Source: Arthrobacter sp. ISL-30 (GTDB lineage Bacteria > Actinomycetota > Actinomycetes > Actinomycetales > Micrococcaceae). From it: DNA of 64,000 nt. The stretch is from positions 1 through 64,000 of the forward strand of contig NZ_JAGGPK010000009.1 in NCBI RefSeq assembly GCF_018613855.1, given 5' to 3'. A model generated the notes under the pieces. It worked only from the letters and a program-made list of their open reading frames with translations, made no database searches and had not been told where the DNA came from. Of this stretch, positions 57,378 to 64,000 are shown one piece after another. The number at the start of each line of letters is the position of its first letter. Position 1 is the stretch's first letter. The position numbers and the translations under genes were made by a program.

Positions 57378-58418
57378 TTGTCCAGCTCATCGCTGCCTGC
57401 CAAGCCCACGCTCGCCGTAGTGGCAGAACGGGCAGGCGTCTCCCCGCCCACTGTGTCCAAAGTGATCAATGGTCGGGCCGACGTTTCCGCCGACACCCGG
57501 GCACGGGTCCTCGCGGTACTGGAGGACGCGGGCTACCGCTCGCCGCTCCAACGGAGGACGACGGCGGACGGAACTACCGTCGTCGAGGTTGTCTTTGACG
57601 CGCTTGACTCGACCTACTCTGTGGAAATCCTCAATGGCATACTCCACGCGGCTGGCGACTTGGGCGTGGAGGTGATGGTCAGCATCACTGCGGTGATGCC
57701 ATTGAACCAGTCGACCCCCGAACAGCGCGCACAGCGGATGGTAGACGAGGGCCGCGGGGGCATGATCGTCGTGACCTCCGCATTCGGCGGGGCCCAACTG
57801 AGCGCCTTCCGCCGTCGCCGGATTCCCGTCGTCGTAATCGACCCCTTCAACCCGCCGCCGGCCGACGTCGTGAGCGTTGGGGCAACCAACTGGGCGGGGG
57901 GAAAAGCCGCCGCCGAACATCTCATAGAGCTGGGTCATCGGCGGATCGCCTTCCTGGGCGGACCCGAGACGGCCGAATGCAACCAGGCGCGACTCCATGG
58001 CTACATGGCGGCGCTCATGGCACGCGGACTGGAGGTGGAGCCGGGCTACGTCCGCATGGGTCATTTCCGCACCGAGGATGGCGTCTCCGGGTTGAAGGAG
58101 CTCCTGGCCCTGAAGGAGCCGCCCACCGCGATCTTCGCCGGGAATGACAGCATTGCCCTGGGCGTCATGGCGGAGGCCCGCAGGAACGGGCTTCGAATTC
58201 CGGATGACCTCAGCCTCGTGGGGTTCGACGGTACGTACCAGGCTGCGGAAGCCATCCCGCCCCTGACCTCCGTGGCACAGCCGCTTCAGGAGATGGGACG
58301 TGCCGCCCTGCGGACGCTGCTGCGCCAGGTACGCGGAGAGCAATTGGATTCCCAACGCGTGGAACTCGCAACGCAACTCGTAGTCAGGGAATCAACTACG
58401 ATTCCCAAAGCAAACTAA
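57378..58418 (+). CDS. LacI-family repressor of the sugar cluster
   Basis: This 346-residue protein has a LacI HTH (LAVVAERAGVSPPTVSKVINGRADVSADTRARVLAVL) and a periplasmic-binding-like sensor ending with GFDGTYQAAEAIPPLTSVAQP. A TTG at 57378, with AGGGGA four to five bases upstream, starts it at MSSSSLPAKP, as usual before the HTH. An ATG at 57303 in the same frame would add 25 unusual residues. It is divergent from the ABC operon and 15 bp before the aldo/keto reductase gene. Confidence 0.9.
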   Translation: MSSSSLPAKPTLAVVAERAGVSPPTVSKVINGRADVSADTRARVLAVLEDAGYRSPLQRRTTADGTTVVEVVFDALDSTYSVEILNGILHAAGDLGVEVMVSITAVMPLNQSTPEQRAQRMVDEGRGGMIVVTSAFGGAQLSAFRRRRIPVVVIDPFNPPPADVVSVGATNWAGGKAAAEHLIELGHRRIAFLGGPETAECNQARLHGYMAALMARGLEVEPGYVRMGHFRTEDGVSGLKELLALKEPPTAIFAGNDSIALGVMAEARRNGLRIPDDLSLVGFDGTYQAAEAIPPLTSVAQPLQEMGRAALRTLLRQVRGEQLDSQRVELATQLVVRESTTIPKAN

Positions 58419-58433
58419 CGGTTTAGGAGAAGT

Positions 58434-59420
58434 ATGGAACAGCGAATACTTGGCAAGACCGGGCGGAGTGTGTCTGTGGTCGGGCTGGGAACGTGGCAGC
58501 TTGGCGCGGACTGGGGCAACGTGGACCTTGCGGAAGCAACGGCTATCCTGGCTGCTTCCGTAGAGGCCGGAGTGAACTTCTTCGATACAGCAGACGTCTA
58601 TGGCGACGGCCGCAGTGAGCAGGTCATCGGCTCCTTCCTCGCGGACAACCCCGGGGTGGACGTCACCGTGGCCACCAAAATGGGCCGCAGGCTGGAACAG
58701 CGGCCGGAACACTACAACCTGGCCAACTTCCGCCAGTGGGTAGACCGGTCGCGACGGAACCTGCGCATCGACTGCCTGGATCTCGTGCAGCTTCATTGCC
58801 CTCCGTCGGAGGTGTACAGCAGGGCAGAGGTCTATGACGCACTGGACACGCTGGTGAGTGAGGGTGCTATCAAGAACTATGGCGTGAGCGTGGAGCGTAC
58901 GGATGAAGCACTGGAAGCCATGAAGCACCAAGGAACGGCGTCGGTGCAGATCATCCTGAACGCCTTCCGGCTCAAGCCGCTGGATGAAGTATTGCCGTCG
59001 GCGAAGGAGGCGGGGGTAGGCATCATCGCCAGGGTGCCGCTCGCCTCGGGCCTCCTGTCCGGAAAGTACTCAACCCATACCCGGTTCGCGGAGAACGACC
59101 ATCGCAACTACAACCGCTCCGGTGAGTCATTCGACGTCGGCGAAACCTTCTCCGGAGTGGACTTCGAAGAGGGGCTGAAGGCGGTCCAGGACTTCGAACA
59201 ACTGATTCCCGACGCCGTGACGCCGTCCCAGGCGGCTATCGCCTGGATTGCGGCACAGGACGGTGTGGGTACAGTGATCCCCGGCGCCCGGAATGTGGAG
59301 CAGGCGAAGTCCAATGCTGCCGCGGCTGATGTAGTGCCCCACATCGACGACCGCTTCAACGAGGGCGTTTCGGCGCTCTACGACCGGTATTTCAGAGAGG
59401 CGATCCACCCGCGCTGGTAG
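58434..59420 (+). CDS. Aldo/keto reductase
   Basis: This TIM-barrel NADPH reductase (328 aa) has GVNFFDTADVYGDGRSEQVIG (Asp and Tyr), VATKMG (Lys), DLVQLHCP (His) and a C-terminal VGTVIPGARNVEQAKSN cofactor site. It probably interconverts a sugar aldehyde/ketone and alcohol in the same pathway as the operon across the divergent promoter. Its end overlaps the next convergent gene by 29 bp. Confidence 0.92.
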   Translation: MEQRILGKTGRSVSVVGLGTWQLGADWGNVDLAEATAILAASVEAGVNFFDTADVYGDGRSEQVIGSFLADNPGVDVTVATKMGRRLEQRPEHYNLANFRQWVDRSRRNLRIDCLDLVQLHCPPSEVYSRAEVYDALDTLVSEGAIKNYGVSVERTDEALEAMKHQGTASVQIILNAFRLKPLDEVLPSAKEAGVGIIARVPLASGLLSGKYSTHTRFAENDHRNYNRSGESFDVGETFSGVDFEEGLKAVQDFEQLIPDAVTPSQAAIAWIAAQDGVGTVIPGARNVEQAKSNAAAADVVPHIDDRFNEGVSALYDRYFREAIHPRW

Positions 59421-60369
59421 GGAAAGAGGGCCTTCGGCGGAGCCAGTGAATCACCGCCTCGCCTTGTCGCTGTTGGAACTCCCGGAGAGTGGGCAGGCCC
59501 GGCGGAGGCGGCTGCCTGGCGGCGTCGATGAAATATGCTGCGAGTCCCGCCAGTACGGCATCGACGCCTGGGGCAGTGGCTGAAGCGAAGACGTCGTGCG
59601 ACTGGAGGATCGAGTCCACATCGAAATGGGGGTCGAACACGCGCACGTTGATCAGGACCGTCAGGCCATCGATCCATCCCGAACCGATGGATGCCCACGG
59701 CCAGTCCACCAGCACGGCCCCATTGTCGCGCGTGATGAGGATGTTGTCGGCCCGGACATCGGTGTGCACCAGCGACTCACCGGACAGCTCCTTCAGCCCG
59801 GAATCCGCAAGTTGTTCCAGGACGCCGAGATTCCTGAGCACCCATGGATCGCATTCCGGTGGCAGATGCCCCCTGATGCGTGTCCAGCCTTGGAAGGCAT
59901 CGACCAGCTCGTCTTCAAGTCTGGGCAAGTGCCTGAGGCCGGGAGGGATGGGGGTCTGTGACAGGTTGAGCAGGGCGTCCAGTACCAAGGTGATTTCCTC
60001 GAGCCGCCACGGAATATGCGGGTGCCGCCCCTCCACGTCGCTGAGGACCAGAGCCACCCAGGCCCCGTCGTCGAAAACCCCCAGCAATGACGGCGCCGGC
60101 ACTGTAAGGGGCAACGAAGCTGAGATCGCTGCTTCTTTCCGATGTATGCCTGGAGCGTGACCGTTAAGGGCAGGACTCACTGCCTTGACGAAGGCTGCGC
60201 GGCCGGTGGACGTGCGGACGCGGTCCGCTGTGCCCGGCGAAAATCCGCCTGGTTGACCTATCGCCTCGGTTACCGGTCCGCCAAGAATTTGCTCAATCCC
60301 GGTCCTCACATTCGCGGGCAAGTCACACCAGGTGATCCGCGGGCTCCACTCAGGTTGCATGCGGACCAT
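59392..60369 (-). CDS. Aminoglycoside-phosphotransferase-fold kinase
   Basis: This 325-residue kinase-like protein has the catalytic loop SLVHTDVRADNILI (HxDxxxxN), the metal-binding AVLVDWPWAS, and the nucleotide-lobe FVKAVSP. The family phosphorylates small molecules; aminoglycoside resistance is only one possible role and there is no evidence for it here. Convergent overlap with the aldo/keto reductase. Confidence 0.82.
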   Translation of the reverse strand: MVRMQPEWSPRITWCDLPANVRTGIEQILGGPVTEAIGQPGGFSPGTADRVRTSTGRAAFVKAVSPALNGHAPGIHRKEAAISASLPLTVPAPSLLGVFDDGAWVALVLSDVEGRHPHIPWRLEEITLVLDALLNLSQTPIPPGLRHLPRLEDELVDAFQGWTRIRGHLPPECDPWVLRNLGVLEQLADSGLKELSGESLVHTDVRADNILITRDNGAVLVDWPWASIGSGWIDGLTVLINVRVFDPHFDVDSILQSHDVFASATAPGVDAVLAGLAAYFIDAARQPPPPGLPTLREFQQRQGEAVIHWLRRRPSFPTSAGGSPL

Positions 60370-60558
60370 TATCCATCTACATCGATAGACAAACGGTTGG
60401 CACGCTCCGGCAGACTCCTTCCCAAAGAGTCAGGGGCCCCTAGACACATATAATCAGCAGGCTTAGTGTTTCATGTGGGGGCACCAATCAAGAGAAGGCC
60501 CACAGCCCAAATCCAAATCCATGGGGAGTGCCCCCGGCTTACTGATTGGAGGAAGCAA

Positions 60559-61143
60559 ATGGAGACCGTCGAAGAAACCATCGATGTTGACGTACCCGTG
60601 CACACTGCCTATGACCAATGGACGCAGTTCGAGACGTTTCCGGAGTTCATGTCCGGCGTTGATTCAGTCAGACAACTGACCGACACCACCAACCACTGGA
60701 AGACCCATATCGGCGGAGTGGAGCGCGAATTCGACACGGAGATCGTCGAGCAGAGGCCCGATGAGCGAATTGCCTGGCGCAGCGTCGACGGCAAGTCCCA
60801 TGCAGGCGTGGTCACGTTCACACCTTTGGATATGAACCACACCAAGGTGGCAGTCCATTTCGAATGGGCGCCGGAGACGTTCGCCGAAAAAGCGGGCGCG
60901 GCCCTGAACATCGACAACATGCAAGTGAAGTCCGACATGCGCAAGTTCAAGCACTTCATCGAGTCCCGGGGAACCGAGACCGGTGCATGGCGCGGCACAG
61001 TAACTGACACTGGCGCAACCGGATCGACGTTGGGCGGCACAAGCGGCACAACCGGCACAACAGGCACAACAGGGACGACGGGCACAACCGGCCCTATGGG
61101 CGGCACGACCGGACCTACGGGCGGCCCGAACGAACCGATGTAG
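60559..61143 (+). CDS. SRPBCC polyketide-cyclase-like protein with Gly-Thr tail
   Basis: This 194-residue protein has an SRPBCC domain in residues 1-145 (VDVPVHTAYDQWTQFETFPEFMSGVDSVRQLT, ERIAWRSVDGKSHAGVVTFTPLD). It then has a low-complexity tail of GTT units ending PMGGTTGPTGGPNEPM (about 160-194). GGAGGAA lies before ATG 60559. A TATAAT at 60449-60454 and a dyad GGGGGCAC/GTGCCCCC (60477-60484, 60528-60535) lie in the leader. The fold binds lipids or hydrophobic ligands; the tail may be surface-exposed or linker-like. Function unknown. Confidence 0.8.
   Translation: METVEETIDVDVPVHTAYDQWTQFETFPEFMSGVDSVRQLTDTTNHWKTHIGGVEREFDTEIVEQRPDERIAWRSVDGKSHAGVVTFTPLDMNHTKVAVHFEWAPETFAEKAGAALNIDNMQVKSDMRKFKHFIESRGTETGAWRGTVTDTGATGSTLGGTSGTTGTTGTTGTTGTTGPMGGTTGPTGGPNEPM
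61036..61092. repeat. 9-bp coding repeat (Gly-Thr-Thr)
   Basis: About six tandem copies of GGCACAACN encode the GTT tail of the SRPBCC protein. Confidence 0.8.
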
Positions 61144-61168
61144 GCAAGGCCGGAAATCGGATAAGTTT

Positions 61169-61214
61169 CGGTGGTTGATCCTTGTTGAAACAGGCTCCGC
61201 AAGATCAACCACCG
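61169..61214. repeat. REP-like dyad CGGTGGTTGATC ... GATCAACCACCG
   Basis: A perfect 12-bp inverted repeat with a 22-bp loop after the SRPBCC gene. Related to the dyad at 45215-45255 by the GGTGGTTGA half. Confidence 0.7.
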
Positions 61215-61330
61215 GATCCCCGGCCATTTTCCATTTATCTCTCCATTCATCGGAATGTATACCGCTTCCAAAGCGTTAATCCTCATAGCGGGTCTTCATC
61301 CAGCAATCGAGACCCCGCGAGGACAGGACT

Positions 61331-61786
61331 ATGCGGACAGGAAGTATGAGCAGGAAGATTGAATTTGTTGAAGACGACGCCGGAAAGGTCACCAAGTACC
61401 TCCGGCATCCCAACGGTGGCGGCCTGATTGGTCCGGGCGCCGAAGTGGACGAGACTTCATTCATTGGTTCAACCACGTATGTGGAGGCCGGCGCACATGT
61501 CGGCCCAGGCTGCAAGATTGGCGCTGGCGGCTGGATCGATCGCAAGGCGCGCATTGGCGACCACGCCTTTATCGGCAACGGAGTGTATGTGGGCCAGGAT
61601 GCCATAGTGGGCAGGCGGGCTCATATCGGCAGCCATTCACGAATCGGAGCGGGCGCACGTGTAGGGGAAGGCATCCGCTTGCGCGGTGACACCGTGGTTC
61701 CCGATGGCGAACTGGTAGAGGCTGTCGGCCCCAAGGCAGCGCAAAAGGCTTCGCCACGTGGTGAGCGGTCACGGCTGGCCGCCTAA
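61331..61786 (+). CDS. Hexapeptide-repeat (left-handed beta-helix) protein
   Basis: This 151-residue protein has about ten turns of [I/V]G-x4 repeats (LIGPGAEVDETSFIGSTTYVEAGAHVGPGCKIGAG ... AHIGSHSRIGAGARVGEG). It is shaped like the beta-helix part of acyltransferases. No acyl-CoA or catalytic His loop can be identified, so it may be structural or an unusual transferase. GAGG lies eight bases before ATG 61331; another ATG is at 61346. Confidence 0.75.
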   Translation: MRTGSMSRKIEFVEDDAGKVTKYLRHPNGGGLIGPGAEVDETSFIGSTTYVEAGAHVGPGCKIGAGGWIDRKARIGDHAFIGNGVYVGQDAIVGRRAHIGSHSRIGAGARVGEGIRLRGDTVVPDGELVEAVGPKAAQKASPRGERSRLAA

Positions 61787-61827
61787 TACTCCAAGCCGCC
61801 TAATACTCCAGTCAGGCAGGGGCATTT

Positions 61828-62592
61828 TTATGCGCTTTTCCCGGTTGACGGGCTTTCCCTGTTGCCCGGGACGGCCCTCATGGAACCGGCAGAAACGAAC
61901 TCCCTGGCCGCCTGCTGAAGACCCAGCGAACTGCTCCTTGCGGTGTTCCGAAGGTATTGAAGCGCATCGGCGTGGCTGAGCCCGTATTCGCGCATCAGCG
62001 TGCGCAAGGCCAGTCCCAGAAGGGCGCGGGATCGACGGGCCAAGACGAGCCCGGTCTTGGCTTCCCTCTTGCGGGACAGCTGTATGGCGAGGCGAAGGGC
62101 CCGCACGATCTGACGTGCGTAGTCCTGCGCCTTCAGGATGTCGTCGCTGGTAAAGGCGTGAGGCTGCGGCGCGTACAGGGTAATGGCGGCGTTGATAGGG
62201 CCCGCCGGATCCAGCGGAACGGCGAGCAACGAAGACACTCCGTGTCCCACAATGGCGCTCGCGTAACCAGGCCAGCGTCGTTCCAGCCTTGTGTCGGCCA
62301 CCTGAACGAATTCATGCTGGCGAATAGCTGCGAGGGCGGGACCATCTTCGAAAGAATGCTGCAGTCCATCGACTTCAGCCGTTTCATGGCCTGATGCCGT
62401 CCACGTGCTGACGTTGTCCCCCCAAAGCACGGAAATCGCCCAGCTCAGTCCCGTGCTTTCGCCCACGATGTCCTGCATCAGCTCGTCCATGGCAGCCTTG
62501 AAAAAGGCATCGACTTCCGTGCCATCCAAGCCGAAGGCCGGGATGGCGGAAGTCAGCTCATGCCGAAGATTTGGTGCCATACTCTCGGCCAT
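61828..62592 (-). CDS. GAF-ANTAR regulator (second)
   Basis: This 254-residue protein has a GAF domain (about 25-170, with QHSFEDGPALAAIRQ and SSLLAVPLDPAGPINAAITLYAP) and a C-terminal ANTAR domain (ALLGLALRTLMREYGLSHADALQYLRNTA). Same architecture as the protein at 33770-34513. Targets are not visible. Confidence 0.85.
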   Translation of the reverse strand: MAESMAPNLRHELTSAIPAFGLDGTEVDAFFKAAMDELMQDIVGESTGLSWAISVLWGDNVSTWTASGHETAEVDGLQHSFEDGPALAAIRQHEFVQVADTRLERRWPGYASAIVGHGVSSLLAVPLDPAGPINAAITLYAPQPHAFTSDDILKAQDYARQIVRALRLAIQLSRKREAKTGLVLARRSRALLGLALRTLMREYGLSHADALQYLRNTARSSSLGLQQAAREFVSAGSMRAVPGNRESPSTGKSA

Positions 62593-62753
62593 GCCCCACG
62601 CCTAAATTTCGTGACGTGCCGGCTCACTGCAGAACCTATGGGAAAAGCCTACGTCCCTCTTGAGGGCATCGGCCAGAAGAGTGCACGGATCGCCGCCGTA
62701 TTGCAATCGGAATGCGGGCCAAAAGTACTGCACGGAGTGTGAAGGCCAGGCGC

Positions 62754-63158
62754 CTAGGCTTCCTGGTTGATTCGCACCATGTTGCCGGAGGGGTCGCGGA
62801 AAGCACAGTCCCTCGGCCCCCAAGGCTGAACCATGGGTTCCTGCAGCACTTCCGCTCCGGAGGCCCGCACTTTCTCAAAAAGCGCGTCGAGGTCATCCGT
62901 GCGGAACACGATGATCGGCAGAACACCTTTAGTGAGCAATTGCTGGAGGGAGTCGCCGTCGGCCTGGGAACGGCCGGCGTGCGGCTCTGACAATACGATC
63001 TCAAGGCCCGGCTGATCCGGGCTGCCAAGGGTGACCCACCGGAAGCCGCCTTGGGCGACATCATTGTGGACTTCGAGTCCAAGGGCGTCGCGGTAGAACG
63101 CGAGCGACTCCTCGAGATCGTTGACGGTGATGTTGCAGTACTGGAGTGAGATTGTCAT
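62754..63158 (-). CDS. VOC (glyoxalase/bleomycin-resistance fold) protein
   Basis: This 134-residue vicinal-oxygen-chelate protein has ITVNDLEESLAFYRDALGLEVHND, LGSPDQPGLEIVL and RDCAFRDPSGNMVRINQ. Metal ligands are not all obvious. It follows the AraC gene's start region on the same strand (10 bp after its stop); the two may form an operon, a common arrangement. Confidence 0.87.
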   Translation of the reverse strand: MTISLQYCNITVNDLEESLAFYRDALGLEVHNDVAQGGFRWVTLGSPDQPGLEIVLSEPHAGRSQADGDSLQQLLTKGVLPIIVFRTDDLDALFEKVRASGAEVLQEPMVQPWGPRDCAFRDPSGNMVRINQEA

Positions 63159-63168
63159 GGGAAATACG

Positions 63169-63609
63169 CTAGTCCGCTGTGGTTAAAACGGCTTCTTCAA
63201 TCCTGCTTATCACGTAGCGCGTTGGCCGCGTGCGGACTTTGGCCACACAAGCGGGCATGGCCGCCACGGCACTATGCTCCCGGGAACGATACGCGCTGGG
63301 GGTCTCCCCCACGAGTTCTGTGAACCGCGTACTGAACGAGCCGAGCGACGTTGCGCCCACTTCCATGCAGGCGTCCGTCACACTCATGCCCGCCCGGAGC
63401 AATGCCATCGCCCGCTCGATCCTGCGAGTCATCAGGTAGCTGTAGGGCGTCTCACCATAGGCTGCCCGGAACTGCCGCGAGAAATGTGCCGGTGACATGA
63501 GGGCATGCCGTGCCATGGCAGGAACATTCAACGGACGGGCATATTCCCTGTCGATCAGGTCCCGGGCCCTGCGCAGATGGGCGAGGTTCGCAAGCTCTTC
63601 CGGGGTCAT
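63169..63609 (-). CDS. AraC-family regulator (short)
   Basis: This 146-residue protein is mainly the two helix-turn-helix units (LNVPAMARHALMSPAHFSRQFRAAYGETPYSYLMTRRIERAMALLRAGMSVTDACMEVG) with a short C-terminal tail and no sensor domain. It begins MTPEELANL; an upstream open part (to 63747) looks noncoding. It probably controls the VOC gene that follows it. Confidence 0.87.
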   Translation of the reverse strand: MTPEELANLAHLRRARDLIDREYARPLNVPAMARHALMSPAHFSRQFRAAYGETPYSYLMTRRIERAMALLRAGMSVTDACMEVGATSLGSFSTRFTELVGETPSAYRSREHSAVAAMPACVAKVRTRPTRYVISRIEEAVLTTAD

Positions 63610-63788
63610 GGCACGAGGGTACCACCGGCCCAAAAAATCCTGACGGAAAACTGATCGGAACTTGAGGAAAATCAGGCTGGAGCCTTGATACGGCAGGATC
63701 ACGATTGTTGCAAGCGAACGTGGGCCGGGACCCCCAGCCACCCCCACAGACCAGCAACAACTGCAGCTTTAAGGAAGCAGGAAAGGCC

Positions 63789-64000
63789 ATGAAAGAAGCA
63801 CCAGCGCTGGACGAAGTCGCCCCCATCCACGGCGTCATCACCGATAAGCACCCCGTTGATTTCTACGCCTTGGGGCTCGCCGGCTGCATTGACAGACTGA
63901 CCGCCCCCCTGCGTCGCGAGGGAACCATCGTCCACTGGGAAACTCCACATCATGGCATCGAAATTCCTGCCCGGTGCGCCGCCCTGCTCTACCAGGCCGC
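63789..64000 (+). CDS. Start of a probable histidine-kinase-like ATPase gene (partial)
   Basis: The frame opens with ATG 63789 after AGGAAAGG and runs off the window after 70 codons. The last visible part (VHWETPHHGIEIPARCAALLYQA) resembles the region just before the N-box in NarL-type sensor kinases, where a conserved ALLYRxAQEAL motif follows. Only this similarity supports the call, so the family is a guess. Confidence 0.4.
   Translation, partial: MKEAPALDEVAPIHGVITDKHPVDFYALGLAGCIDRLTAPLRREGTIVHWETPHHGIEIPARCAALLYQA

Overview
The window looks like the chromosome of a high-GC actinobacterium of the Micrococcaceae, most probably the Arthrobacter / Pseudarthrobacter / Paenarthrobacter group. 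This rests on GC-rich codon use, many GTG and TTG starts, a DUF222-HNH endonuclease, paired GAF-ANTAR regulators, DUF4242 and DUF1508 small proteins and intergenic dyads of the kind common in that group. No database was searched; all calls come from reading the protein and DNA sequence.

Region 1 (about 0.6-28.8 kb) is a purine-salvage and purine-catabolism island. It holds a MocA-like molybdenum cofactor cytidylyltransferase, a xanthine dehydrogenase operon (xdhC, FAD subunit, and one protein carrying both the 2Fe-2S domains and the molybdopterin domain), guanine deaminase with an AzgA-type permease, an 8-oxoguanine deaminase-like amidohydrolase, uricase, and NCS2 and NCS1 nucleobase permeases. 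RpiR- and IclR-family regulators sit among them. The island ends in an operon of malic enzyme, malate synthase, a CitE-like DUF6986 protein and (S)-ureidoglycine aminohydrolase. Guanine, 8-oxoguanine and xanthine would thus pass to urate. The ureide end products (ammonia, glyoxylate) would be absorbed through malate synthase and malic enzyme. The steps from 5-hydroxyisourate to allantoate are not in the window.

Region 1 also has layered regulation. Two purine genes (8-oxoguanine deaminase and uricase) share an almost identical 5' leader of about 35 nt, immediately after their promoters. It can fold as an H-type pseudoknot, and in the uricase copy it overlaps the 5' arm of an intrinsic terminator: a candidate undescribed riboswitch. 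A TGARAC-N4-GTTYCR dyad occurs at dctA, at the rpiR gene itself and at the NCS1 permease. A second shared motif, containing ATTATGGA, occurs at dctA and between iclR and the malic enzyme gene.

Region 2 (28.8-43.5 kb) is mixed housekeeping and stress content: DUF1508, CHAD, SDR, DUF72 and App1-type phosphatase proteins, a GAF-ANTAR regulator, an epimerase, an IS982 element, an Hsp20 / J-domain group, an AlkD-like HEAT-repeat protein, a Tat-exported PhoD phosphatase, an AhpD-like protein, a threonine-dehydratase-like enzyme and a chloroperoxidase-type hydrolase.

Region 3 (43.5-49.5 kb) is accessory. It has an exported subtilase that seems to use an ATT start codon, a DUF222-HNH protein with a proline-rich repeat, a decayed aldehyde dehydrogenase fragment, and an ArsR/AHSA1 pair with a clear operator.

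Region 4 (49.5-59.4 kb) is a sugar or polyol uptake and oxidation cluster: ABC binding protein and two permeases, two Gfo/Idh/MocA dehydrogenases, a ThuA protein and an alditol-oxidase-like flavoprotein. A divergent LacI regulator and an aldo/keto reductase flank it, with matching palindromic operators. The last 4.6 kb carry a phosphotransferase-like protein, SRPBCC and hexapeptide-repeat proteins, a second GAF-ANTAR protein, a VOC protein, an AraC regulator and the start of a probable sensor-kinase-like gene cut by the window edge.
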